From Candidatus Zixiibacteriota bacterium (GTDB taxonomy: Bacteria; Zixibacteria; MSB-5A5; JAABVY01): a stretch of DNA of 13,769 nucleotides. The notes under the pieces were generated by a model, which did no database searches, had not been told where the DNA came from, and worked only from the letters and a program-made list of their open reading frames with translations. Where the stretch lies: positions 1-13,769 of the forward strand of contig WJIM01000336.1 in the NCBI GenBank assembly GCA_014730285.1, written 5' to 3'. This document shows positions 1-7,183 of this stretch, piece after piece; within the stretch, counting starts at the first letter, position 1, and each line of letters starts with the position of its first letter. The translations under genes and the position numbers were made by a program.

Positions 1-353
1 ATCCAGGGCCATTCACGCATCGGGATCGGCTTGTAGATTCCGTAGATCGTTGATTTTACCGAACGCCGCGCACGCATATCGGTAACATACTCATCGATCT
101 CCTCCTCCGGTATGCTGTCCAGATTGTAATCGAGCCGGTATCGCATTTTGTGAAAGAACTGGCCGATCTTATTGGTGCCGGTAAGCTCCTCGATCTTGAG
201 ATCGATCTCATAGAGGGAGTTGGATGTGGAATCGGTCTTAATTGAATCCTCAACGCTTGAGGCAGAATCAGTTTCACTCTCCTGCGCAAACAATACTGCG
301 TTTGCCGAAACGGTTATAAACAGAATCAGAAAATATAATCGAATTCGCTTCAA
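1..353 (-). CDS. Exported protein of unknown family, N-terminal part only
   Basis: The gene runs off the left edge, so only about 117 N-terminal residues are visible. They begin with a classic signal peptide: positive MKRIRL, a hydrophobic stretch (YFLILFITVSANAVLF), then an AQ-E site that could be cut by signal peptidase I. The mature part starts acidic and Ser/Thr-rich (ESETDSASSVEDS) and goes on with a charged, probably helical stretch (YEIDLKIEELTG, EEEIDEYVTDMRARRS). I chose the TTG at 353-351 because GGCGGA lies 7 bases before it. A GTG two codons upstream (359-357) is possible but sits too close to that site, and an in-frame TAA closes the frame just above. No family is recognised. It is probably periplasmic or outer-membrane associated, and stands apart from the PilZ unit behind a terminator. 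Confidence 0.6.
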   Translation of the reverse strand, partial: MKRIRLYFLILFITVSANAVLFAQESETDSASSVEDSIKTDSTSNSLYEIDLKIEELTGTNKIGQFFHKMRYRLDYNLDSIPEEEIDEYVTDMRARRSVKSTIYGIYKPIPMREWPW

Positions 354-434
354 ATCCACTTCCGCCGCTTACGGATTCATCCATTGCTATACCATTTCTA
401 CACAAAAATAGCAGCCTGACTCAATTAAATTCAT

Positions 435-464
435 AAAAAAAGCTCCGCAGTATATTTGCGGAGC
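435..464 (-). terminator. Intrinsic terminator after the PilZ gene
   Basis: Read on the minus strand, a perfect 8-bp GC-rich stem (GCTCCGCA with TGCGGAGC, 442-449 and 457-464, 7-base loop) is followed at once by seven T residues (435-441). It lies about 39 bases past the PilZ stop codon, where the end of that transcript is expected. It also separates the unit from the exported-protein gene downstream. Confidence 0.85.
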
Positions 465-502
465 AATTCTTGATAAGATTCTTTCTGATTATCAGGAAGA
501 AA

Positions 503-883
503 CTACCTCAGCGGAGTGGACCATGAGTTCAGGGTGGCGTTTTGAACCGCAATCCACTTCTTCATAAGTATGCCTATAATCTCCCTTGTCTCTTTGGAAA
601 CGTCCTTGAGCTCATAGCCGGTCTCATACATCTTGGTGTTATCGTTCATACGGCACCATTTACTGACCGCATCGAAAGTAATATTATTGCGGCCCTGAAC
701 CTTTTCCGGCAGGTCCATACGGCAGTAAAAGATTTTGGAGGTTTCAATCGGTCCTTCCGATACCAGCATCATCCCGCCCAACGACATATTCAAAAGGCGG
801 CCAATGAAATTTCCATGGTGCCTGTCGTAGACCAGAAAATAATCATTGGGAATTCTGCGGACATTTTTTCTTTTCTCTTCCAT
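503..883 (-). CDS. PilZ domain protein (predicted c-di-GMP receptor)
   Basis: A single-domain cytoplasmic protein of 126 residues. Both PilZ ligand motifs are visible: RxxxR as RKNVR at residues 5-9, and (D/N)xSxxG as NMSLGG at residues 32-37, with beta-strand-like sequence after them (MMLVSEG, IFYCRMDLP, ITFDAVSKWCR, YETGYEL). In known PilZ proteins these two motifs wrap a c-di-GMP dimer, so binding is a family-based prediction. The rest of the chain is a helix-rich tail, with no output domain, so it would act by binding a partner. The ATG at 883 is preferred because AGGGG lies 8 bases upstream; a GTG two codons earlier is too close to it. It follows the small membrane-protein gene by 25 bp, so the two are probably co-transcribed and end at the terminator at 435-464. 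Confidence 0.85.
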   Translation of the reverse strand: MEEKRKNVRRIPNDYFLVYDRHHGNFIGRLLNMSLGGMMLVSEGPIETSKIFYCRMDLPEKVQGRNNITFDAVSKWCRMNDNTKMYETGYELKDVSKETREIIGILMKKWIAVQNATLNSWSTPLR

Positions 884-908
884 ACACACAACCCCTGATG
901 AATTCGGT

Positions 909-1187
909 TCAGCTTACAGGCTGCTTCGTTTGAGCATCGTCTGTAAGCGTCTTACCGCTTTGTTCCTTTCTCAGATTTCTCAACTCCGTACTTAACCTTT
1001 CGATTTTCTCCAGGTAGGTTTCGATCTTCCGAGATTTCATCTTGGTGGTGGTGCGGACCAGAAGGGCCAGAGAGATCAGCATAAAGAGCACTGAATTAAC
1101 ACGACGGAATATCTCCCCATAATTGAAGAGACTATCCAGAAACGCGGTAATTCCCAGCACAAAAAGAATTACACACCAAACAAGCAT
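909..1187 (-). CDS. Small two-helix membrane protein with cytoplasmic coiled coil
   Basis: A 92-residue protein of no recognised family. Two hydrophobic helices (about residues 2-20 and 33-48) are joined by a short polar loop (NYGEIFRRVN). A charged tail follows (about residues 50-80) with heptad-like spacing of Leu and Ile (IETYLEKIERLSTELRNLRKEQ), likely a coiled coil facing the cytoplasm. AAGGGG at 1194-1199, 6 bases before the ATG, makes this start convincing. It is the first gene of a likely operon with the PilZ gene 25 bp downstream. The pairing suggests a membrane anchor or partner for the PilZ protein, which is inference from position only. The gene is believable because of its strong ribosome site and coherent topology. 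Confidence 0.7.
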   Translation of the reverse strand: MLVWCVILFVLGITAFLDSLFNYGEIFRRVNSVLFMLISLALLVRTTTKMKSRKIETYLEKIERLSTELRNLRKEQSGKTLTDDAQTKQPVS

Positions 1188-1306
1188 ATCAAACCCCTTA
1201 GCGACGGTTATGGTTATATTAAAGGTGTCGGAAGTCTAATTTTATAGTTTAGAAAGCATTGAAATTTCCTTTAATTTTTTCTCGATTTTGTATTGGGGCT
1301 AAATCC

Positions 1307-1335
1307 TTGATTTCGCTTGCCTGTGAAAATATATT
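1307..1335 (+). promoter_or_regulatory. Possible sigma-70 promoter for the NmrA-like gene
   Basis: TTGATT (1307-1312), a 17-base spacer, then TATATT (1330-1335). It would give a leader of about 58 bases before the ATG at 1400. The rest of the 212-bp gap between the divergent genes is AT-rich, and I could not pick a convincing promoter for the minus-strand unit in it. Confidence 0.35.
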
Positions 1336-1399
1336 GCTTACTTTGGGTTATGTTTCTGGATTATAAATGACCGTGTTGCTATGAGATCGGAGCATATAA

Positions 1400-2275
1400 A
1401 TGATATTGATTACCGGGGCTACCGGAAAAATAGGAAGCCGCCTTACGAAGAAGCTTTTGGATGCCGGAGAAAAAGTCCGTGCGGTCTCCAGGGACGAGGA
1501 GAAACTGCAGGGTTTTATCGAGCAGGGCGCCGATCCGGCGGTGGGCGATTTGCTGGACAGCAATTTCTGCCAGAGCGCCTTCGAGGGATGCGACCGAGCT
1601 TTTCTGCTGGTGCAGGGCAATCCAACCAATGGAAAACATTACAATGAAGAGCTCCAAATCGGAGCTAATTATGCCGAATCAATGAAGGCCGCTGGGCTCA
1701 AGCATGCGCTCTTTATAAGCTCGCTGGGAGCTGAAAAGGGCACCGGTTCGCCGATTATCGATGTCAAACTGGAGATTGAAAAAGGGCTGAAGGAAACCGG
1801 GATTCCTGTTACGGTTATTAGACCAGGAAACTTCATGGAAAATATGTACAATTTCATGGAGACTATTTCCTCGGCCGGATTCTTCACATATCCTATGCCC
1901 GGTAATGTGAGGATGCCTCATGTTTCGGTTGATGATATCGCGGAGATATCGTTTAAAGCCCTCAAGCGCGACCCAGAGGACTGGGAGATAATCGATATGC
2001 CCGGGATCGAATACAGTTTTTTCGATTTTGCCATGGAGATTTCCGAAAACCTGAACAGAATGATAAAGTACATGCGTGTTTCGGATGATCAATTTCGTGA
2101 GGTATTTACCGGATTCGGGATTTCAGATAAATTTTGTGATGATTACCTCGCTATGTTCAGATATTTTGAAAAAGGGGAATTCGATTACAATCCACAGAGC
2201 ATGCCTGCCGAGTTCAACTACTCTCCAAAAACTCTGGAGGAGTTTATCCCCGAACTCGTAAAGTCAATAAAATAA
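1400..2275 (+). CDS. NmrA-like NAD(P)-binding protein (atypical short-chain dehydrogenase)
   Basis: A 291-residue Rossmann-fold protein. The N-terminus gives the dinucleotide-binding motif TGATGKIG (residues 5-12) after one beta strand, followed by AVSRDEEKL, where an Arg after the second strand often favours NADP(H). The middle reads HALFISSLGA and VTVIRPGNFMENM, the layout typical of the NmrA / NAD(P)H-binding atypical SDR group. No classic YxxxK catalytic pair is evident. Relatives include quinone or flavin-linked reductases and redox-sensing regulators, so the substrate cannot be named. The start is set by CGGAG at 1388-1392, 7 bases before the ATG. The gene stands alone: divergent from the PilZ unit on one side, with 355 bp before the ECF sigma gene on the other. 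Full length for the family. Confidence 0.85.
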   Translation: MILITGATGKIGSRLTKKLLDAGEKVRAVSRDEEKLQGFIEQGADPAVGDLLDSNFCQSAFEGCDRAFLLVQGNPTNGKHYNEELQIGANYAESMKAAGLKHALFISSLGAEKGTGSPIIDVKLEIEKGLKETGIPVTVIRPGNFMENMYNFMETISSAGFFTYPMPGNVRMPHVSVDDIAEISFKALKRDPEDWEIIDMPGIEYSFFDFAMEISENLNRMIKYMRVSDDQFREVFTGFGISDKFCDDYLAMFRYFEKGEFDYNPQSMPAEFNYSPKTLEEFIPELVKSIK

Positions 2276-2373
2276 ACGATTTTCAGTCGAAATATAACAT
2301 TTTGCCTGGAATTGCGACTAATTTTATGAAGATTCCTGTGACCTTTTAGGGGATTTACGAGTATAAAATATGA

Positions 2374-2402
2374 TTGCAAAAGGAGGAGTATTGTAGTATA
2401 AT
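2374..2402 (+). promoter_or_regulatory. Sigma-70-type promoter candidate in the 355-bp gap before the ECF sigma gene
   Basis: TTGCAA (2374-2379), a 17-base spacer and a perfect TATAAT (2397-2402). Transcription would start near 2409, giving a leader of about 220 bases before the sigma gene. The gap (2276-2630) is AT-rich and holds no believable gene. It has a run of eight T residues at 2421-2428 after only a very weak stem, and an ECF-like GGGAACT nearer the sigma gene. Confidence 0.45.
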
Positions 2403-2550
2403 ATTCTTGACAAGATTATCTTTTTTTTAGGCGTAAGATATTGAGGGTGAGAGAGCAAAAGTTAGGGCTGAATCCACTCATCCTGTAAATTCCAATTGAA
2501 AAATGGCTTGATTATCTAATCTTTGGGATTATTTTGAGAAAACATATTTT

Positions 2551-2580
2551 GGGAACTTAAAACTTGGAGGAGTTGTTACT
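2551..2580 (+). promoter_or_regulatory. Possible ECF-type -35 element (autoregulatory promoter) of the sigma gene
   Basis: GGGAACTT at 2551-2558 matches the GGAAC core of many ECF -35 elements and points toward the sigma gene. Fifteen bases after GGGAACT comes TTGTTAC (2573-2579), which could hold the -10. ECF genes often control themselves, so the position is sensible, but the -10 does not match a known ECF consensus closely. Confidence 0.3.
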
Positions 2581-2630
2581 TTAGTCAGAAGTGATTATCT
2601 TCACACTGGCTGAAAACAACTTATTATTCT

Positions 2631-3236
2631 GTGAGTAAGTCAGACGATCACAAAAAACAGAGGGAATTTGAAGAGACGGCGATGGAGCACACGGATGCTT
2701 TATACCGTACTGCCCTCAGGATGACGAAAAATACTAAAGACGCGGAGGATTTGGTACAGGAGTGCTTGCTAAAGGCTTTCAGATTTTTTGACAGATTCGA
2801 AAAGGGCACGAACATCAAGGCCTGGCTATTTAAGATCATGATGAATATTTTCATCAATGATTATCGTCAAAAAAGCAAAAAGCCGACCTCCATGTCTTAT
2901 GAGGATGTAGATGATAATTATTTGTACCACCAGTTGAAATTTCAGAAGACGGAAGGAGGAGATCCCGAGGGTACATTATTCTCGAGAATTTTTGACGATG
3001 ATGTTAAAAAGGCTATTGAGGAGCTTCCCGACGATTTTAGAATAGTGGTGGTACTGGCGTTTTTGGAGGAATTTTCTTATCAGGAAATCGCAGAAATAGC
3101 AGGTCTTCAACTTGGCACCGTCAAGTCCAGGTTGCACAGGGGGCGCAAACTTTTGCAGAAAAGCTTATGGGATTACGCAGTTAGAAATGGCTTTTTGAAA
3201 ACAAAGAATAAATCTGTGAAGGGTGAAGAACAATGA
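2631..3236 (+). CDS. RNA polymerase sigma factor, ECF subfamily
   Basis: A 201-residue extracytoplasmic-function sigma factor. Region 2 covers about residues 20-90: ALYRTALRMTKN, then DAEDLVQECLLKAF (core polymerase binding) and IKAWLFKIMMNIFINDYR (-10 recognition). A linker follows, then region 4 from residue 132: LPDDFRIVVVLAFLEEFSYQ with the helix-turn-helix EIAEIAGLQLGTVKSRLHRG that reads the -35. No region 3, as expected for ECF factors. The start is uncertain. The GTG at 2631 keeps the REFEETAMEH stretch that aligns with relatives but has no ribosome site; an ATG at 2682 has a GAAGAG 6 bases upstream and would drop 17 residues. The stop overlaps the next gene's ATG by 4 bp (ATGA), the usual coupling of sigma and anti-sigma. 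Confidence 0.92.
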   Translation: MSKSDDHKKQREFEETAMEHTDALYRTALRMTKNTKDAEDLVQECLLKAFRFFDRFEKGTNIKAWLFKIMMNIFINDYRQKSKKPTSMSYEDVDDNYLYHQLKFQKTEGGDPEGTLFSRIFDDDVKKAIEELPDDFRIVVVLAFLEEFSYQEIAEIAGLQLGTVKSRLHRGRKLLQKSLWDYAVRNGFLKTKNKSVKGEEQ

Positions 3237-4048
3237 AATGCCGTCAAGCATTGAAACTACTCTATGATTTCCTTGACAACCAGCTTGATAACAAGTCAGT
3301 TGAAGAAGTGAAAGAGCATCTTTCGGAATGTAAGCATTGCTTTGAGACTTACACTTTCGAGGAACATCTTAACAAATTCATCAAAACCAAATGCTGTGAG
3401 AATTCGCCGAAGCATGAAAGCGCGGTGGATCGTCTTAAACAGCAGGTTCAACATCGCATCAACCAACTCGATGAAGAGTCTGAAGAGAGACATGATGAAG
3501 CAAAGGGAAGCTCAAATCGTTTTTTTCTCTTTAGGCGGCCGGTTTTCGCTGTGGGATTCTTTGCGATTATTGCCGTGGTAGCATTCGCTTTCTACATTAG
3601 CGATGCCACTCAGACAGCATGGGCGGAAGACTTCATAAAGAATCATGACCTGGCCGTCAATGGTGAAAATCCGTTGGACATTACCACAGATGATCCTAAA
3701 ATGATCGACTCATGTCTTTCGGCTAAAATGAATCTTCCCGCAAGCATCTTCCTTCGAGATAATGACTGTCATCCAAATGGCGGAAAGATCGCCAGTGATC
3801 ATAATAAGCCGTGCGCTCAGATCGTTTATGATGTTCACGGTCATCAGATCTCTATTTTTGTCATGGAACTCGATGACTTCAGTATGCCCAATGGGCCCGA
3901 GAAGGTTCCCGGACAGGAGCATACCTACCATTACAAGGTTAAGGATCACAGACTGCTTCTGTGGAATTGCAGCAAATACTGGTACATTGCCACAAGCAGT
4001 TCTGCCGATGCCTTGATGCTCGATTTTAAATCACATTTTGCCAATTAA
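3233..4048 (+). CDS. Membrane-bound zinc-finger anti-sigma factor
   Basis: A 271-residue one-pass protein predicted to hold the sigma factor encoded just upstream. The N-terminus is a zinc-binding anti-sigma domain: C3 and the motif HLSECKHC (H29, C33, C36), in the typical LLYDFLDNQLD context. An unusual CC pair (C54, C55) follows, reminiscent of the RsrA / mycothiol-type anti-sigma factors that sense thiol oxidation. After a charged linker (70-100) comes one membrane helix at about 104-122 (VFAVGFFAIIAVVAFAFYI) preceded by RR, so the N-terminus should be cytoplasmic. The outer domain (about 125-271) resembles that of other membrane anti-sigma factors (NPLDITTDDP, HGHQISIFVMEL, YWYIATSS) and carries four Cys: 161, 179, 194 and 246. 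The GAAG-rich stretch before the ATG and the 4-bp overlap give coupled translation. The signal sensed is unknown. Confidence 0.88.
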   Translation: MKCRQALKLLYDFLDNQLDNKSVEEVKEHLSECKHCFETYTFEEHLNKFIKTKCCENSPKHESAVDRLKQQVQHRINQLDEESEERHDEAKGSSNRFFLFRRPVFAVGFFAIIAVVAFAFYISDATQTAWAEDFIKNHDLAVNGENPLDITTDDPKMIDSCLSAKMNLPASIFLRDNDCHPNGGKIASDHNKPCAQIVYDVHGHQISIFVMELDDFSMPNGPEKVPGQEHTYHYKVKDHRLLLWNCSKYWYIATSSSADALMLDFKSHFAN

Positions 4049-4074
4049 ATCAATTTAGATTTGACAAAAAGGGG

Positions 4075-4899
4075 CTAAATGCGCTGGCAATTCGTGCAGA
4101 TAAATGTGCCGCGCTGTGCTACGACTATCCGCTTTATTTTTCTCTTACCGCAAAGACTGCAAACTCTTCCCGCATTATTGTATGCCAGTAGATAATTCTG
4201 ATTTCGTCCCGGCTCGGAGTTCACTCCGGAGAAGGAATCGAATGTGGTACCCATATTTTCAATTGAGAGCCTGAGTATCTTCTGCATACGAGCATGCATC
4301 TCTCTGAGTTTGCGAGGCGCAATTTTTGAAGACAGCTTTTTCGGATGCACTTTGCTGCGATGCAAAATCTCGTCGACATAGATATTTCCCAGGCCGGCAA
4401 TTACCGATTGATCAAGTAGTAGCGGCTTAATCATGCGATGTTTTGATCTGAGCAGTTCAACAAACCCATCAGCATCGATTTTCAGAGCGTCCGTACCCAG
4501 CTTCATACTCTCGAACCAAGCCTGCCTTTTGTTCGCGGGAGCATAAATAAAATGCCCGAATTTGCGGACATCACGAAAGATCAGGGCTTCGCCATTTTCG
4601 ATAAAATTAATTTTAAGATGATTATGCGGATCGTTTAAACTGTTTTGAAAGCAAAAAAGAAGCTGTCCGGTCATTCGCAGATGCACCATAAATACCGCGC
4701 CGTCATCCAGATTGATAAAAATGTTTTTGCCGACACGGTTAATCGAACCGATTTTCCGGCCCGCTACCCTTTTTACAAAACCGCGCAGATTCAATTTGCG
4801 CAGGTGCGGAGCTATATATCCGATATCTTTGATGGTCTTCCCGGCAATACACTCGCGAAGACCTCTGACAACTGTTTCAACTTCCGGCAGTTCAGGCAT
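4075..4899 (-). CDS. mutM: Formamidopyrimidine-DNA glycosylase (Fpg/MutM)
   Basis: A base-excision repair enzyme that removes 8-oxoguanine and ring-opened purines and nicks the strand by beta/delta elimination. All key parts are present in 274 residues, the normal length. The start MPELPEVETVVRGL gives the catalytic N-terminal Pro (residue 2, after Met removal) and Glu3; Lys58 in GKNIFINL is the conserved backbone-contact lysine. GLGNIYVDEIL is the helix-two-turn-helix region. A C-terminal zinc finger has C247, C250, C268 and C271, with the beta-hairpin arginine in AQRGTF (R263). It is convergent with the anti-sigma gene (26-bp gap, no terminator seen) and divergent from pcrA, another repair gene. 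No Shine-Dalgarno is seen before the ATG; see the promoter entry. Confidence 0.96.
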   Translation of the reverse strand: MPELPEVETVVRGLRECIAGKTIKDIGYIAPHLRKLNLRGFVKRVAGRKIGSINRVGKNIFINLDDGAVFMVHLRMTGQLLFCFQNSLNDPHNHLKINFIENGEALIFRDVRKFGHFIYAPANKRQAWFESMKLGTDALKIDADGFVELLRSKHRMIKPLLLDQSVIAGLGNIYVDEILHRSKVHPKKLSSKIAPRKLREMHARMQKILRLSIENMGTTFDSFSGVNSEPGRNQNYLLAYNNAGRVCSLCGKRKIKRIVVAQRGTFICTNCQRI

Positions 4900-4907
4900 A
4901 ATGCATG

Positions 4908-4936
4908 TAAATACTATAATTTTTCAGCACGGTCAA
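4908..4936 (-). promoter_or_regulatory. Promoter of mutM, giving an almost leaderless mRNA
   Basis: On the minus strand TTGACC (4936-4931), a 17-base spacer and TATTTA (4913-4908). Only 8 bases separate the -10 from the ATG, so transcription should begin about 2 bases before the start codon. The -35 is good and the -10 weak (3 of 6). Confidence 0.4.
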
Positions 4937-4956
4937 TTAATTTATAACCTTCATGA

Positions 4957-4984
4957 TTGACTACTTATCGTATTTAGATATATT
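4957..4984 (+). promoter_or_regulatory. Promoter of pcrA, giving an almost leaderless mRNA
   Basis: TTGACT (4957-4962), a 16-base spacer and TATATT (4979-4984), each five of six to consensus. The ATG at 4994 lies 9 bases after the -10, so the leader would be about 3 bases. It is back to back with the mutM promoter; the two -35 boxes are 20 bases apart. Confidence 0.55.
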
Positions 4985-4993
4985 AGGCGATCT

Positions 4994-7183
4994 ATGAATA
5001 AGTTCCTGGAAAAAATCAAGCCCGACCTGAATCCGGAGCAGCTCAAGGCGGTGGTTTACACAGATGGCCCGCTTCTGATTCTGGCCGGAGCCGGTTCGGG
5101 CAAGACCCGTGTGTTAACTTATAAAGCCGCGAATCTGGTGCGGGAGATGAATATTCCCGCCTGGCGGATTCTGGCGGTGACATTTACCAATAAGGCCGCC
5201 AATGAGATGAAAAGCCGCCTAATCGACCTGGTAGGGCCGTCATCTGACCAGATGTATGTCTCCACCTTTCATTCATTCTGCCTGCGGGCGCTGAGACGCT
5301 ACGCCGACCGCATTGGATATGAAAAAAATTTCGGCGTATACGATCAGGATGATTCGCTCAACCTGATAAAGCGCTGTATGGATTCGCTGGATATATCCAC
5401 CAAAACCCATGCACCTCGTGCGGTGGCCGAATATATCAGCCGGGCCAAGGAGATCATGGTCGATCCGGATGAGTACGAAAAGACCGCTGCCGCTTATTTT
5501 AATAAAATAGTCTCGAAGGTCTACAGGCTGTATCAGAATCATCTGCGCAAGAGCAATGTCTTCGATTTTGATGATCTGCTTTTCTGGACAGTACGGATAC
5601 TTCAGCAGCATGAAGATGTGCGCGAGAAGCTGCAAAATCATTTCCAGCACATTCTGGTGGATGAATATCAGGACACCAATCATGTGCAGTTTTTGCTGGT
5701 GAAAATTCTAGCTGAAAAATCGCGCAAGCTTACGGTTGTGGGCGATGATGACCAGTCGATTTACGGCTGGCGCGGGGCGGATATAAAAAATATTCTGGAT
5801 TTCGAGGCCAGTTTCCCGGACTGCAAAATAATCAAACTGGAACAGAATTATCGTTCCACCAAAATGATTCTCAAAACCGCCTCCGAGGTCGTGAAGCACA
5901 ACCGTTCCCGCAAAGGCAAAACCCTCTGGACCGAGGGTGATGAGGGCGAGCTTATCAAGCTGATAAAGGTCGATTCCGACCGTAATGAGGCGGAGATGAT
6001 TTGCGGGGACATCGAAAAACTGGTTGCCTCGGGAGATTATAAACGGCGTGATATTGCGATCCTCTACCGCACCAACGCCCAATCACGTGCATTGGAGGAA
6101 TCTCTTAAAAACCGTTTCATCCCTTACACAATCGTGGGAGGCATACGCTTTTATCAGCGCAAGGAAATCAAGGATATTCTGGCCTACCTCAAAATGCTGG
6201 TCAATCCTTTTGATATTATCTCCTTCCGGCGCATAATCAATTTTCCCAAACGCGGCATAGGGCCGGTAAATATAGCGCGTATAGAGCAGACTGCGGTAAG
6301 CCGCTCCACCTCGCCATTTGAGCTGATTCTGAATACTGAGAAGATCGATTTCCTCAAAGGCGCGGCGCTTAAGGGAATCGGGCAATTCCGTAAGATTTAT
6401 GATGAACTGATCGCTGCTAAAAAGGAGCAGTCACCGGTGGAGCTGGCGGAGACAACCGCGCGCATCACGGGAATTGTGGACAGCCTTGATGAATACGATC
6501 CGGTTGAGGCCGAATCGCGCAAAGAGAATATCGACGAGCTTATCGCGGCAGTACAGGAATACTGCGATAAAGTCGAGAACGCCACACTCGAGGGCTTTCT
6601 GGAAGAGATAGCCTTATATACCGATATCGATGCCTGGGACAGCTCGCAGGATGTTGTCACGCTTATGACTTTGCATAGCGCCAAGGGCCTGGAATTTCCA
6701 AAGGTGTTTATAACCGGACTCGAAGAGGGGCTTTTCCCGCTTTCACGCTGTATCGAAAATCCGGAGGAGCTCGAGGAGGAACGAAGGCTCTTTTATGTCG
6801 GCATCACGCGTGCAGAAAAGAACCTGACCCTGAGCTATGCCCAGAGAAGGATGCGTTTCGGCGAAATGCTTTCGATCAAATCCCGTTTTATAGATGAGCT
6901 TCCGGAGGAGTGTATCGATTTCGATGATCAATCATTTGGATTCTCCTCGCCCACAACCTACACAAGCTCCTCATCTTCCAGGAGCGATGAGCCGGTCTAT
7001 TCTCCGCCGAATGATAAGTATAAGAATCTGCAGGTTGGAAAGAGGATCATACATCCGACCTGGGGCGAGGGTAAAATCCTTGCCCGTACCGGATCTTCAG
7101 ATAATACCAAAGTTGAGGTTCGCTTCAAATGGGGAGGCAAAAAGCAGCTATTTGCGAAATATGCTAATTTAAAAGTGATTTAA
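4994..7183 (+). CDS. pcrA: ATP-dependent 3'-5' DNA helicase, PcrA/UvrD family
   Basis: A superfamily 1A helicase of 729 residues, the usual size, acting in excision and mismatch repair and in clearing recombination intermediates. In order: Q-motif LNPEQLKAV (Gln16), Walker A GAGSGKT (32-38), motif Ia VTFTNKAANEMKSR, Walker B DEYQDTN (from Asp223), motif III GDDDQSIYGWRG (250-261), motif IV QNYRS (Arg287), motif V VVTLMTLHSAKGLEFPKV and motif VI VGITRAEKNLTLSYA (Arg606). A Ser-rich linker (TTYTSSSSSRS) leads to a C-terminal Tudor-like domain (VGKRIIHPTWGEGKIL to the end), which in PcrA binds RNA polymerase and DNA. That tail and the absence of an AddA nuclease domain favour PcrA/UvrD over Rep or AddA. 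Its TAA overlaps the convergent otsA stop. Confidence 0.95.
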   Translation: MNKFLEKIKPDLNPEQLKAVVYTDGPLLILAGAGSGKTRVLTYKAANLVREMNIPAWRILAVTFTNKAANEMKSRLIDLVGPSSDQMYVSTFHSFCLRALRRYADRIGYEKNFGVYDQDDSLNLIKRCMDSLDISTKTHAPRAVAEYISRAKEIMVDPDEYEKTAAAYFNKIVSKVYRLYQNHLRKSNVFDFDDLLFWTVRILQQHEDVREKLQNHFQHILVDEYQDTNHVQFLLVKILAEKSRKLTVVGDDDQSIYGWRGADIKNILDFEASFPDCKIIKLEQNYRSTKMILKTASEVVKHNRSRKGKTLWTEGDEGELIKLIKVDSDRNEAEMICGDIEKLVASGDYKRRDIAILYRTNAQSRALEESLKNRFIPYTIVGGIRFYQRKEIKDILAYLKMLVNPFDIISFRRIINFPKRGIGPVNIARIEQTAVSRSTSPFELILNTEKIDFLKGAALKGIGQFRKIYDELIAAKKEQSPVELAETTARITGIVDSLDEYDPVEAESRKENIDELIAAVQEYCDKVENATLEGFLEEIALYTDIDAWDSSQDVVTLMTLHSAKGLEFPKVFITGLEEGLFPLSRCIENPEELEEERRLFYVGITRAEKNLTLSYAQRRMRFGEMLSIKSRFIDELPEECIDFDDQSFGFSSPTTYTSSSSSRSDEPVYSPPNDKYKNLQVGKRIIHPTWGEGKILARTGSSDNTKVEVRFKWGGKKQLFAKYANLKVI

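Noticed and set aside
542..898. 118-residue open frame on the plus strand
   Set aside because: It lies opposite the PilZ gene, which has both ligand motifs and a ribosome site; this frame shows no recognisable domain.
2413..2428. Short stem (AAGA, TCTT) followed by eight T residues after the NmrA-like gene
   Set aside because: The stem is only 4 AT-rich pairs with a 3-base loop, too weak for a terminator; it also lies just after a strong TATAAT.
2566..2572. GGAGGAG resembling a strong ribosome site
   Set aside because: No start codon opens a lasting frame after it; the nearest TTG reaches TAG within four codons.
4049..4074. AAATC and GATTT inverted repeat between the anti-sigma gene and mutM
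   Set aside because: A 5-bp AT-rich stem without a T-run on either strand does not make a terminator.
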